Below are positions 24,382 through 36,560 of a stretch of 64,000 nucleotides of DNA, piece after piece. Location of the stretch: assembly GCF_030269925.1 (NCBI RefSeq), contig NC_085116.1, forward strand, positions 5,952,001 to 6,016,000, written 5' to 3'. The number at the start of each line of letters is the position of its first letter. Within the stretch, counting starts at the first letter, position 1. The position numbers and the translations under genes were made by a program. This DNA comes from Bombyx mori (taxonomy: Eukaryota; Arthropoda; Insecta; Lepidoptera; Bombycidae). Below the pieces are notes generated by a model. That model was not told the origin of the DNA and made no database searches. It saw only the letters and a list, made by a program, of their open reading frames with translations.

Positions 24382-26060
24382 ATTGTACATGACAGTAATC
24401 TAACCACGTATGGATTCTCATTATTTATTAGTTTTTATTGACTTAACTTTATGTGCCTTCTTGGTGTCTTAGTGTTTTTATTTATGTTGTTTTTATCGGA
24501 CTAGGCACCAAGATCATAATTATAGTATACATCTGTTTTTATGTTAAAGACTAACCAAGTGCAAAGTAAGTAGCCTACTGATGAATTCACAGAATTTACT
24601 GCGTTACGTTTTAGTTACGTTTACAATGCGATACGATACGTTTAATTTTTCATTCTGTATAAATAATATCAACATTAAAAACTCAACTCCAGTTTCTCAC
24701 CTAAATATTATTTAGTTTGTAAGTTAGTATGTAGGTAGGTTAATCTAAAACTCTTCTAAGTTTAACTGATAAAATTTAGTGGCTAGTCTGTTAATTAAAG
24801 AAAAATACTTTAATATTAAAACTAATTTTATTCCATATAAAACAAGTTGGTATTTACAATATTCAGTCAAAATCAAAGACCACAAAGGTCACAATTGTAC
24901 GCTTCATTCAAATAATGTTAAACTTTCATGTTCATAAATACGTTTTTTTTTTGTTTATATTTATATTTTTATTATAAATGGAAACATTGTATTGTTTACA
25001 CATGGTTTCTTACACCCAGCTATTAGAAATACATACAGACATGGCATCAAGATCATATCACAAATAATATTTACAAAATAAATCTATTTCGAAAGGTAAC
25101 ATTAAAGCTCTACATGTATACTCGTATAGGTATTCTTCACATAAACGTTCTACTTATATATAATACTACATACGCACGTATGAAGCTGTGGTAAGTGGTA
25201 TTAAGAAAAATCCAGCATTCGTCCGTTATCAATAGCCAAGATAATTTTATAAATACAGAATATGTATTTAACCATTTTAATATATGTAAGGTTTTCTTTT
25301 ATATATATTATGTCAAATAGTTTCTTTTCCATATTTCAGTTCCACATATTAATTTAGTTCTTATTATATTATGTAAGTTGATTTTTTTGGAGTAATTAAT
25401 GTGTATGTTTTATCTTCTTCAATATATTAGTATATTTTAGATTTAAGTTTTGCATTTTAGCAACTCAAGCCTTGTTTAGCGACTGAATCAATAGTTTATA
25501 GTTTAGGAACTAGGTAGTTGCTATATTTTCTAATAAATTATTATAGAAAAAAAAATGTGTTTTCAAATAATTGCTACTTGATATCCAAGAAGTAAAAACC
25601 TAACCACTCAAGTAATATAATAATATTCTGTATTTTCTAAATTAAACATCAATTATATATATCAATAATATTTTGGTACCCTTCTATTTTATTAATTATT
25701 ATTCAATTAATTTATGAACATAATATTTATGATCCGTTTATTAAAAGAAAATTATAAGATTCAACCTTGTACCTAAACGAACGCATTGCCTCGAATAAGT
25801 CTAGCCTATTCGTTCCCCTGTACCCCATAATAAAATACACAAAAGCTTAATTTTAATTCTACGTGCGTTCCAGTCACACTTATCAATAAATAGTTATCTA
25901 TTTGATTTCTGTCGGCAGACAAGTCATTATATATTGTTCGAGAGAAAAACAAAAAAGAATTTTCTGTCATTAGCATAAAGGTTGCATGTAGCTTAACACT
26001 TTGGTCCACAATTGAGCAGTACATTATCTTAAATATATTAGAGAGGTTACAGTGTCAACG
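24382..26060. other. Convergent 3' ends of Rif1 and Ptr
   Basis: A 1.68 kb AT-rich interval between the Rif1 stop (24381) and the Ptr stop (26061). It must carry both 3' UTRs. Several ATTAAA and TTTATT candidates exist, but none can be chosen as a poly(A) signal from sequence alone. No repeat family was recognised. Confidence 0.5.
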
Positions 26061-27164
26061 TCAGGGAAATCGCATTTCTGCGACGTAATCTAAATGATCC
26101 AGATTATGCTGAGAGTTAGACCGACGAGGAGCTCTGGGCCTGTGGAGGTTGTGATGTGAATGCGCCCGCATTACTCTATATGTACCCTCTCGACGAGGTC
26201 CAGTGTCACTGGTTTTGCGTGTTGATGTTACCCAATCATCGTCTCTGGTCCTCGAAATGGGTGTAGGCTTACCGTAATTCTCAAAAGTGCGACGGTTATT
26301 TTCATAGCGCTGTCGATGCCAGTTCCTTTCTACGTCTTGCCCGAAAGGATCTAATTCTCCGGAGGGTTGAAATTGGCTCGAACTTTGGCAATAATTCGAT
26401 CTTTTCCAACCTGTTTCATCGTATTGCTTGCGTCCGTTGTCATTTTCGGTGATTTGTCGTCTTTGTGATTGATTAGAGCTGCTTTCACTTGTGTCTTCGC
26501 CTGACGTCCCTATACCCAGGTCTTTATCGTCCACGTAACCTTTATAAACTCCGTTAGGGGTCAAATTTTTGCTGTTGTAAATTTGATCGTTCAACATCAG
26601 CTGAGGGTGCGGTATACAATACGGGCTAGGAAACTTTTCGAGTTTCGACATCTTCATATCGTCTGATTTTCTTGTGCAGGATCCTGGTCCGAACAAAGAC
26701 AGTAAAACCGGTAATAAGAATAGACCGTGCATCGCTCCAAAGAATATTACCATGAATACCATTTTAAAGAATACAGAGAATATGTAACTGTCAGCGAGAA
26801 GCAATGCGATGACACCGAGAATTGTGCTGAAAGAGCCTTGCACTATTGGTAATCCCAGAGAGTATAAGCATTCGCTGACTCGTTCGTGAGGGTATTTCGC
26901 TTTAGATGCCATGTAGGCATAGCATATATGTGCAGTGAAGTCGACAGAAAAACCGATGCACATGATGAGATTGATCATTGATATTGAATCGAGATTTATA
27001 TCCCATAGGGCCATATAACCGACCACACCGACCTCAATCGATATTATACTAAACGCCACCCATAGCGAGCACAAGATGTTTGGTATGAATATAAATGATG
27101 TAATCATCATCATTAATGCTCCATAGCACAAATTTTGAATTGATGTAGGCTTAACAAGCTCGAA
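26061..27164 (-). CDS. Ptr: Ptr exon 10, second RND half and cytoplasmic tail
   Basis: It encodes FELVKP, then hydrophobic segments with GFSVDFTAHICYAYM (TM10-type motif) and IFFGAMHGLFLLPVLL. A roughly 200-residue polar tail rich in Ser, Arg and His follows and ends in TGA. Acceptor TTTGATTTCAG. Confidence 0.88.
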   Translation of the reverse strand, partial: FELVKPTSIQNLCYGALMMMITSFIFIPNILCSLWVAFSIISIEVGVVGYMALWDINLDSISMINLIMCIGFSVDFTAHICYAYMASKAKYPHERVSECLYSLGLPIVQGSFSTILGVIALLLADSYIFSVFFKMVFMVIFFGAMHGLFLLPVLLSLFGPGSCTRKSDDMKMSKLEKFPSPYCIPHPQLMLNDQIYNSKNLTPNGVYKGYVDDKDLGIGTSGEDTSESSSNQSQRRQITENDNGRKQYDETGWKRSNYCQSSSQFQPSGELDPFGQDVERNWHRQRYENNRRTFENYGKPTPISRTRDDDWVTSTRKTSDTGPRREGTYRVMRAHSHHNLHRPRAPRRSNSQHNLDHLDYVAEMRFP

Positions 27165-30100
27165 CTGAAATCAAAACAAGAAATAGTATATTAGTAGGTA
27201 CTAAATTACATACAATTTATAACATTATAGTATAATTAAGACTAGTCTTTACCTGGTCGAAAAATACGAAATACGGATGGAACACTGAAGCATTCAACGG
27301 TGATTCAGCAACTATAGTTCTTAACGCTTTGACCATTTCCTTTTCATGGTTTGTACCACTTATATTGATAGCTTGTATCAGAAACCTGGAAGCAACGATT
27401 TGGTCTCCGGCGTCGTTAAATTTGACATCCAATGAGAAAGGATTAGCGGGAAACAGCCACAACTGTAAAGATACAATGTCTTTTAAAGAAATGGACAGAA
27501 AATGGAAATAATAAAAAAATTGTTAAGCCACTGATTATATATACCTCTTTGAGATTCTGTATGAAGTCAACTTCGTTATCGATAGTCACATTCAAATAGT
27601 CGTTATTAGCAGATACGTAATCCAAAAACGTTTTAAGCCACGACTCCGTGTACAGTGAATTCGATATGTACGATGTGCTTTCCAAACGTTTTGTCAGTTT
27701 TTCAACTTCAGCCTGTACTAAAGTATCTGAATAATTGTATTGACCGCTAATTACCACCTGTAGGGGGAGAAAGAAAATTTGAGTACCGTCTAACTGATAA
27801 ATAGAGGTTATTATGTATCTCGTAAAAATACCTGTATCCTGTATGGAAATTCTCTGTAATAAAGATCCTCCCTATCGAAGAACTCGACAGAGTATGAATC
27901 CACTTTAGACAGCTTTCTTCTTTCCAAACCTTCCTTCAGATTGGTAACACCGTAACCGGCTCCAGCCAAGTACAGTAGGAATATAACTATTACGAAAGCT
28001 TTAACTCCGTTATGGTTCAACAAATCGGCCATGGTTGTACGGAAGAAGGCCATGATACAATGTTCCTTATTGTCAATTGGATTATCGGGATCGGCTGGAT
28101 CAATGCCCCCGCTGCAGAAAGCCCTGTATAACCACGATTTTTCTTCTGCAACAGTTTAATGTACATCTATTAGAACGAATTCGATTTATAGTAGATTGAA
28201 GTTTTAATTAGTTACTAATCTAACAAAATGCCTTATTCTTGAATTTTTTCGAACACTTTACATTGTTGTTTAGAAGTTTATAATCTGCCAATTTATTGTC
28301 AGGAACGACTCAGTCGTTTTGGAATTTTAAACCAAATAAAAAACCAAAAGCATCAAATAATGCAATTTTTGGGAACCCATAAACAAAATCATTAATCTAT
28401 TAAATTTTCAAGAATAAAACTTGTACCTTTACGTGCTCTCGATTCAGGCAAAACTTTGAGCATAGTAATTGTGTGTCTGTTTTGTTTTTCACGATATCCC
28501 GAAACTGCGACGCAACCGGCAAAGAATGTTAGATGCCAAACAAAAGTGAAACACACCGCCAGACCTGAAATTTAAGTTCATTTAAAAGTAATAGGAAATT
28601 TCGCTTAGTCTGTATATAGCCAATGACAACTGGAACAGATAAGTATCATATGTTCCCTTCTGTTTGCTAGGCTTTTTTCCTATCTATGCTGATAGTCTTG
28701 AGAGGCTATTTCAGCTTCTCCTTGACGTGTAGGTGAGCTCACGGGACTCAAACCGTGAGTGTTGCTAACACTGGCCCTAGCAAGAGAGCAGTGCTTCGCA
28801 GAATCTACCACCGGATAGGAAACGCGACCCACTGAGGAGATCCGGCGAGAAACTCTGCGGGCTGTGTCTATGGGTTAATTCAGTCGTCGAGCCCTTCGTC
28901 GCAAGCGACGGGTTCGACGAGGTGACTGGTGCTTGTGGTACCTAAAAGCAGCGTTAATGGATCGGGAGGATCCGTAATGTCGTGTTTAGGGGGATGTCGA
29001 CTGTTTACCATTCGGCCCACAGGATCGGGTATGACCTTGTCAGGCAATATTCTTTTTTTGTTTAGAAAATATTGACGAGTATCAGTGCGATAAAAGAAAT
29101 TGAAAATTTTGAGTGTCGCTGATAATGGTAGTATTTCGATCAGTGGACGAACACTAGTTACTTTAAATAGTAAACTGAAATGTACATATGTAAACAAAAA
29201 TAAAATACCTGAGTACATGCAGAATATTTGTACAGATGGAAACGGGGAAAAGATTCCAATGAAAAATGACAACATGTCCGTTACCGACGTTATCGTAATG
29301 GAAACAGCGGCTTCTGATAACATAGATGCCATGCGTTCCGGAACCGGTAGTTTTGGGGAAGCCCTTCTCCACGCAGCCAACATCACAAAAGTATCATCAA
29401 TGCCGATACCTGATCAGATCAAAAGAGAGTTATACAATAATAACGCTTAAACCAAAGCATACTAATGAAACTCATAGGAATGGCTTGACTTACCAATCAT
29501 TAGGAAGGGTGCCGCTAAATTTATTCCAATGAAAGAGATGCCTAAGTATATCGCGCAGCCAAATGCTGCGGCCGTGGCCATAACGGCTGATATGTTACCC
29601 AGTAATCCTAACCAAGGCTTCGAACGCACCCAATCACCCATCAAACAAGTGACGACTGAAAATACACCCATCAAAATGAAAGTAGAACTAAAGAACGGTA
29701 TCACGGTTCTTGTGTTCTTTTCGAGTTCATGGTCAAGAGTTCGTGAAGCGAATCGAGCCACCGATATGTGCTTGAATCGGCCAGTATCTTCGGCGATACC
29801 CACCGCGTCCAAAAACGCGTCTTCCCACGCCGCACCCCTAAAAAATTCAACAGATATTACTACTTGTCGAAGTTCTGACACAAGTTATCGTGAAACTTTG
29901 TTGAGAATTAAATCATGCCCAACCTTTCTATTCGTATTCTTGACAATGTTACGCAGTGTTTAGTATTCGTAACGATTTCTTAAACAGTGTCAAGATCGAT
30001 GTCTGTTATCTAAGTAAGCTATATTGCGGTGTTTGCACAAAGCGAAGACCTATTGTCATTTAAAATAGATAATAAAAAGCTAAACGAAACACAGTGCAAT

Positions 30101-33100
30101 CCTATACTAAAGCGTTTGTTTCCATTGAAAACAAAATTTCATTGTCAAGAATCGAATCATTGTTTTGAACATCCCAATAGAGTTATACGAGCGTACAGAA
30201 TCCGTGATTTGTCATAAGATTCTTAACAATTAGCGATGAACTCGCGGCTCGCCCGGTATAATCGTTTAGATGACCCATATTGAGACACGAGGTCAAATAA
30301 GCCACAACAAACATGAAGAGAAAATTTTAGTTAGTTGTCATTTGAAAACAACAAAAAAATCCTGCTAATGCTAATATTTATTATTACCTTTGTTCCTGTA
30401 TTTTAGTATCCGTTCTAACAAACCACACCAATTGCACGGCTGGCACTGACACTATAACATCATCAACCACTTGACTTCCTCCAAAGTATACTGGAAATGC
30501 ATGTGCTTCCCACGTCACGGGATTGAACATTATTGGGAAAGTCAGATTTAACTCGCCGCGCTCCACCTTTTAAAAGAAAAATACCTATCACGTTTTCTAC
30601 TAAAATAAGAACGACCTATTGTGAAAAATTATGTGCTTAAAATAAACAAATACGTAATATGTAAATAATATAGCCATCGGCTACTGTATCGGGAACACCC
30701 TATATAGCGTACCTTCACACTGTATCATGTCTTAAATGCTTAATGAAAATAGTAACGATAATTTAAGATAGTAGCATTTAAAAGAAACAAAATTAAGTAA
30801 TTAAAGTCCCTCCATAATTTGAGTCTTCATAGTCCTATGTAAACGTACATAGGATGTGTTGAAATTAAATCGTAGAATGAAGCGAATCCTTGCGTTGGCA
30901 GCGTTATCGCAAGTAACCATAAATCTGCTATGTGTGTTTAGAATTTTAATGAATAAGAACACGTGTTTTTTTTCGATTTAATTAAGTATTGACGTTCTAA
31001 CGCCTTCTAAATAATGCAATGCTTCGAGAAAACACTCGTCACTTGTCGATACTTGATACAAAGTTATACGAATTTGGGAACCTACGTATTTTTTAATGAT
31101 GAAGTTGTGGCAGTTCAAATATCAATGATTCGATATATTTCTCATTATAGAAGATTAGGAGAAATATATGTCACCGTGCAATATTGAGCGCGCGGTACGT
31201 GTTTATTGAATCTACTTCGTAATAATAACTATCCATTGTTAATGTCAATAATAGGATCTTCGTATTAATCGCTATGACTCAATGAATGACAGTTCTTCGC
31301 CTTGAATCACACAATACCATAGAATTCGATATGCGAATGTTAAACAGTTGTCAGAAAACCCGCACTGTTCCTATTTAAGTGGAAATTTCCTGTTAATGAC
31401 AGTGCCGCTTGGCCTCCTTTAACTCTGATACAAGTTTTTAAATAAATGCCTCTCGGCCTTAAAGATTCAAAAGTGTTCTCTGAAGAGAAAGTGAAAAGAA
31501 AAGGAAAGTATTGAGATATGTGGATGACACACTTCCACTATGTAGTTCCTTTTAAATCCCTTTGTTCAGAGTGGATTTTTCAAAGTCAAACAAATGACAT
31601 GAAAAAATACATGCATTGGTTAGTCACTGTAACATTTCAGCTGATTGAAGAGTCCTCTATTATCCGATTAAACGTAGAGTATATTATCATAGTTTCCACT
31701 TTCAAGGGCCCTTAGTTAGAATTTTTCAATTCGAACACCTAATATATTTTATCTTCATGGTTAGATATTGACTGAATCGAAATTTGAATTTGTGGTGTCT
31801 TAGTCAGTTTTAATAACCACCAGACCAACGAGGTAATAACTCGAGGTGTGGAAGTGCTTAGCCCTTAAAAACAAAACGAGAATGCCGCTGTTTATCTTGA
31901 AACACAAGGACGGAATTTCAATAATAATTCTTAAATAATCCGTCGAGCCTCTTTGAATTTATGAATAAAGAATTTATTGAATACATTTGTGACTTCCATT
32001 TTATATTTCAAGGCGTGTGTCGGCCTTCAGCTTGTGGTGTACGTACATATATGGGTTCTGTTAACCGGTTGACACCAGTTGAGCCGCGGACTCGTCTGGC
32101 CGTCTGCACTAATAAAAAGAGTGGTATCATAATCGGTTAATTGAACTAGCAATACCCTATTACCGTCGCATAATTTCGCAGGAAGAATGATCATTACCTC
32201 GCCTATTATTTTGTCTAAGTTCAGTATGTCGTTGACGAAGCATTGCCCCTCCCATCTGGCGCACTCTTCACGATACGTGAAAGTCTCTCCAGTCGGTAAC
32301 GTGACTGTTACGTTTTGCACCAGATCATCCAATTCCCTTAATTCTTTCCATATTTCGGTTCGCAGTAAGTTAGTATTGTTGTCTTTGGCCACTATAATTA
32401 CTCGACCAAATCTTCCTGGAAATAAAAAAAAAACTTTATATGTATTTATTTAAATTCCTTACCTAATTACAATTGAGGTTTTTTTTATATACCTATAGGT
32501 GGGCGACTATTGAGCTTGCCAGATTTTAAGTCGTTACTGTAGCCCACATAGATCACAACAAGAACGTACACCAAGGTAACCTGACCTCTTGAAACTTTGA
32601 CCTCATATTGCAAGTAACATGAGGTAAAAGTTTCAAATGTTTTTATAGCGGCTGTCGTCCAACGAAACCCCTCAAATATATGTACAATAGGGCAAGGGCG
32701 GATCCAGCTTTGGCGCCAGGAGGGGGTCACATAGTCAAATTTAGATGCGTTAGTTCCCAAACGTTTGCCATTATACAAAGTTATTATATTATATTAAATT
32801 AATTAAATATTGAAGGTATGTAGTTACATAAAATCTGTATGGTGACAAAATATATAAATAAAATCATTATATTCAATTAGTGGTCCACCTAAGACCTGGA
32901 CCCAGCTCAGGGGGTGGTCATGACCCCCATGACCCTCCCCCTGGATCCGCCATTGCAATAGGGTTTAATTCAAAAGATAACAGGTAACATCAATTACACT
33001 GGCTCTGATATGAATCGACTTCAAGATGTTTGCTGAACGCAAAATTTCCTTCAAGTAAATCCTCAGTGATAGGCAGCGTTTTGACTGTACCCTGCGGCTT

Positions 33101-33919
33101 ACAATCACGGTAACCATTCACCAGAAATGAGCCTTGTGCTTGTCAATCTTTGAAGGAAATAAAATAAAACCCGATAGAGCAATGACTATAGGTTGTTTAT
33201 GTTATTACTACGCAGGTGTTTTTGCTCTTTCAAACGAGAAGGCGATACAAACTTATGTGTTAAAAAATTTATGCACGTTTGTTGGACACAAAGAGCGTAG
33301 CACCGGTTATTGTAACGAACATGGGGGAACGCATGTCTCTAAGAGTGGAGATCTGTACGCTGATAACGATGATGCTTGACTGGATGTATTGGCTTATAGC
33401 CAATTACCCGATTGACTTGAATCTTCGGTTAGCAGTTGACACTGTTGACAGGGCATACAGGAAAGCATTTGAGAATGGAACCTTCAAAGTTTGATAGGTA
33501 CCGCGCAAGCAGTCTCCATTAAAGTTGTTTTACATAAAATAATCGCTAGTACCATTGGAATGTAGCCAGGATTTGATGGCAATGAATAAAGTTAATTACT
33601 TTGTTAGAGCCCAGAACATAATTGATAAATAAGAATTACCTGCTCGTGTAATTCTGCCAACGTTAAATCTGTGCGAGTAGTTAACTTTGAAGTGCTCTTC
33701 AACTACCCTCCTTTCCAACTTTCCTTGTCCGCTAACAGGCGAAAACAAATATTCCGGGTCCATCTCATAATGAATCCTTTGATATCCGGTTACCATGAGC
33801 AAGGTTAGTAGTACCGGTATTATTATGAAGTAGCCGGGCTGTCTGCCGACGGCCAGGCCCAGTTTGTAGAAAGACCTGTTCAGGACATCATCAACGATTG
33901 TCAGTTTGCAACAACCCAT
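26061..33919 (-). CDS. Ptr: Ptr, patched-related RND/sterol-sensing membrane protein
   Basis: Ten exons join in phase: 33919-33640, 32415-32198, 30566-30388, 29837-29494, 29409-29209, 28564-28427, 28145-27832, 27757-27545, 27462-27253 and 27164-26061. They total 3201 nt, or 1066 residues. The start ATG (MGCC) immediately follows an acceptor, so a 5' UTR exon lies upstream. TM1 is about residues 30-46, followed by an extracellular loop with ITRAGRFG and CARWEGQC. The sterol-sensing/RND segment has GIGIDD in TM4 (about 341-346). The second half has TM7 (about 502-520) and GFSVDF (about 771). The C-terminal tail from about 870 is basic and Ser/His-rich. Patched-domain proteins are proton-driven lipid transporters or receptors. 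The insect Ptr family fits best, but its substrate is unknown. Confidence 0.88.
28673..29040 (-). mobile_element. Jockey-like LINE 3' end in Ptr intron 5
   Basis: On the minus strand the reverse-transcriptase C-terminus (DPVGRMVNSRHPPKHDITDP..) ends in TGA near 28880. The family 3' UTR and a short A run at 28673 follow. The 5' boundary is only approximate and no target duplication was found. Confidence 0.68.
29209..29409 (-). CDS. Ptr: Ptr exon 5, GIGIDD motif
   Basis: The exon junction completes GIGIDDTFVMLAAW, the TM4 acidic motif of RND transporters. FFIGIFSPFPSVQIFC is the following segment. Reading through its donor leads into a stop-free frame fused to a LINE fragment at 28880-29040, which is not part of the gene. 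Confidence 0.87.
29494..29837 (-). CDS. Ptr: Ptr exon 4, first part of the sterol-sensing region
   Basis: It is entered at TTTTTTAG|GGGTGC in phase 2. An upstream CAG at 29882 is open in the same frame but does not fit the phase of exon 3. It encodes WEDAFLDAV and then three hydrophobic segments (IPFFSSTFILMGVFSVV and so on), ending inside the conserved G-I-G. Confidence 0.85.
30567..32020. other. Ptr intron 2, no recognised element
   Basis: AT-rich single-copy-looking DNA. The only structure seen is a short perfect hairpin at 30833-30854. Confidence 0.5.
32036..32118 (+). mobile_element. Degenerate Bm1 tail in Ptr intron 2
   Basis: GTGTACGTACATATATGGGTTCTGTTAACCGGTTGACACC..CACTAATAAAAAGA keeps the order of the Bm1 3' end, heavily mutated. 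A second degenerate patch in the opposite orientation is at 32495-32600 in Ptr intron 1. Confidence 0.45.
33640..33919 (-). CDS. Ptr: Ptr exon 1 (coding), N-terminus and TM1
   Basis: MGCCKL..DDVLNRSFYKLG..GRQPGYF is the standard N-terminus of Ptr-type proteins, and PEYLFSPV follows TM1. The upstream acceptor TTGTTTCAG touches the ATG. The donor is GTAATT. Confidence 0.88.
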
Positions 33920-34231
33920 CTGAAACAAGAAGAAAAGAAACGCATAAGTATATATTTAAAGATTCGGACAAGTGCGTCATAGCTTTGTCTGAAATTTAAT
34001 ATTCATTCGTGCTAAGGACAATGACTACAAATTAATAACAGGTTGCACCCTCGAGTAATTGGACATATTAACAACACAGGTTTCTAAGTTTCGTAATGGT
34101 CTCGTTAAAGCCAACGGCTTATTGATGTAATTCTTTATCAACAAGGCAAGGTATGACTTAGGTACCTCTTTCTCTTTTACTCGTCATTTGCTCAAGACTG
34201 ATATATCGATTTTTTTACTTTGCCGTACGGG
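33920..34231. other. Region just upstream of Ptr coding exon 1
   Basis: A polypyrimidine tract and acceptor touch the ATG. The non-coding first exon and the promoter of Ptr could not be located here or further right. Confidence 0.4.
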
Positions 34232-34425
34232 GTAATTTACCCACTGAGTTTTTTATCGGATCTTCTCAGTGGGTCGCCATTCCGATACGAGGGTAGATTC
34301 TGCGAAGCACTGCTCTTGCTAGGGCCAGTATTAGCAAACTCTCAGGTTGTGACCCGTGAACTCACCTACCATTCAAAGCGTAGCTGGAATAGCCCTTCAG
34401 GCTACCAGCAATAGGTAAGGAAAAA
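34232..34425 (+). mobile_element. Jockey-like LINE 3' end upstream of Ptr
   Basis: TTTACCCACTGAGTTTTTTA..GGTAGATTCTGCGAAGCACT..GGCTACCAGCAATAGGTAAG plus an A-rich end. Same family as 28673 but opposite strand. Confidence 0.65.
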
Positions 34426-35149
34426 GAAAGCTGTACATTTGAATTATGTATTTCTTTTGTAAAGCGTCTATAAAATATTATAAAATGCCTTCGTCCACGC
34501 AATACAAACCGTAGTCCACGCGAGTGAAGCTGTGGGTGGAAAGGCTTTTATCCAATTAAATAAAACTATACATTTTTATAAAACGTAATTGTGGGTCACC
34601 CCATAACATCATGACACGCGAATATCTTCCTAATTTCTTCAGTATAAAAAACGTACTGAATTTCGAAAGAAGTGTCCGTCCGCATGAATACCAACTATCG
34701 TTATTTACGTAAGGCTAAATACCGGAGTAGATTCTTCAAGCAAGCAATTACATGATCATTGTTCATGGTACTCAAACACGGGGTATTTTATCGCGTACAA
34801 CTTACGAAATATGTTTGCTAAGAAAATTGTTTTCTACGCAAGAGACAATCGAAATGGCAGAGGTGCCTACTTAAATCAAATTATAAACATTGTTCTCAGA
34901 ATTTGAGACATTGAACAATTACACAACCAAATAATAAATTTTGATTTAAATACTGATTATTGAATAAATATCGAAACACTGGTGATGTAAATAATTATGA
35001 GCCATTGTAAAAAAGTATTAAATTAATAGTGATTGTGTAAATTATAATAGTGATTCTTATTGGTTGTTTCTTCTAGTGGTTATTGATCTTCACTGTTATA
35101 TAATAAGGTCTAGATTAGATTCCCTGTTGAAATCGGTTAAAGATTGCGT

Positions 35150-35345
35150 AGACGGGTGAACTATCTCACAGCCAACCTGGGGTTAAGTAGTTATTAGAGC
35201 CTATTAACATCACAGTTCGCATACCCACCTTCAGACATGAGTTAGCTGTTATATAATCAATATAGAATTCGACAATTCTATATTGATTTCAAAACAGCTA
35301 TCTCACCTTTCAAACCGGAACGCTAAGTTTGTTGGTCCGCGGTAG
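35150..35345 (-). repeat. Degenerate Bm1-like sequence carrying a perfect hairpin
   Basis: GACGGGTGAACTATCTCACAGCC..CCTGGGGTTAAGTAGTTATT resembles a mutated Bm1 tail. In place of the usual body is a 14-bp perfect stem (ATCAATATAGAATT, loop CGAC, 35256-35287) within a 7-bp outer stem (AGCTGTT/AACAGCT). Confidence 0.5.
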
Positions 35346-35899
35346 TAATAGGCAGCGGCAATTCGTAAGCCAACAGTTTTTCCAATACAATAGAGATTTC
35401 GACATCCTGTATTGGACACGATCACTGACAACCACACCCTTATATATAAGGGTATAAAGCATTCGCTGAATTGTACTGACCCGGATTCTCTGATTGTAGC
35501 GTTAAATGTAGGTAAACAAATTTCACATAATATTTGCACAATATATTCCCCACTAACACAGATATATCTGACACGAATTTGTTCAACCTGGTGTTAGTTA
35601 GTCATCATTATTTTAATGTCTTCTATGTAGTAAGTCTCAGTTACTAAATTATCGTCTTAGCACAGATGTATGCGGTCTGGTGTCATGTTATTAAATAGAG
35701 CTTTGAATTTGCGGTCTTATTCACAGTGAATTATCGCAGCTTTTTTCAATATAAATTAAAGAGACCCTATGAAAAACTAAAATCTATAGATATAAATAAA
35801 ATTGGAGTATCTGTTTGTAATATTGAAAAAACCGCTTTTTACTACATGCATACCTACATACACCAAAATAACATTTTTTACAACTTTTGTCTGTCAGTC

Positions 35900-36560
35900 T
35901 GTCTCTTTTTTCCGGCTAATCTCTGGAACGGCTGGACCGATTTTGACGAGACTTTAACTGATAGGTAGCTGATGATATAAGGGTTAACTTAGGTTACTTT
36001 TTTTACGCCGGGTCGGCGGTGTATCGCGTTCCGACCCGGCAGGCTGGTTCTGGCCCAGCGGGGTATCCCGGAACACCAGCGGCACCGCCCGGGCGGCCTG
36101 GTAGGGCCGCCGTACCGCGGAGACCGACGTCGTTGGTCGTCGACTATCGCCTCGACGACCCGTCGGTCGGGCGTCCTCGGGGTGGCGCCGCGTGTCTGGT
36201 TGTAGTGTTGACCGCGGGAACCCCCCTACTCTGAACGGGTTCTGACCCCGGACGGAGATCGGACGTTGGGTGTAAGAGTGCAGGGGAGTCGTTTAGTGGG
36301 TGGGCCCTAAAATCCTTGGGCCCGCGATCTGCTCTCAACACCTGCAGATCGTTGAGTCTCACATACCCCGCGCGCCCCCTAGGCGCGGGGACCTCGTAGG
36401 AGGTTCGGCCCCCAGCCCGAAAAAAAAAAAAAAAAAAAAGGTTACTTTTTTTAGACTAGCTTCGTCCCGCGGCGTCATCCGCGGTACGACAATAATCGCA
36501 GGTAACATCGCGGGACTCAGCTATCAATAATAAAATTTTATGTTTCCGAAGCGAAGCGAA
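35900..36560 (+). mobile_element. Helitron-like sequence, first 3' terminal region
   Basis: CTGGAACGGCTGGACCGATT and CGCGGGACTCAGCTATCAAT..CCGAAGCGAAGCGAA are characteristic of lepidopteran Helitrons (recalled). The unit is interrupted by the LINE at 36006-36439. It lacks the final CTAG. Confidence 0.55.
36006..36439 (+). mobile_element. 5'-truncated LINE 3' end with perfect 14-bp duplication
   Basis: A GC-rich 3' UTR ends in about 20 A. Both sides carry GGTTACTTTTTTTA (35992-36005 and 36440-36453). The intact poly(A) and perfect duplication indicate a recent target-primed insertion. Composition and 3' UTR style suggest the R1/TRAS group, but no coding part is present. Confidence 0.82.

Noticed and set aside
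28880..29386. A 168-residue minus-strand ORF as a stand-alone gene
   Set aside because: Its N-terminal half is Ptr exon 5 and its C-terminal end is a LINE reverse-transcriptase tail. The proper Ptr donor at 29209 and in-phase exon 6 explain the first part.
29838..29881. Upstream extension of Ptr exon 4 to the CAG at 29882
   Set aside because: It is open in frame, but the phase does not match exon 3 (which leaves two bases). The TTTTTTAG acceptor at 29838 does match.
29529..29963. 144-residue plus-strand ORF
   Set aside because: Antisense to Ptr exon 4 and its flanks, without independent coding support.
33134..33494. Two overlapping plus-strand ORFs in Ptr intron 1
   Set aside because: No splice, start context or recognisable protein; likely chance frames.
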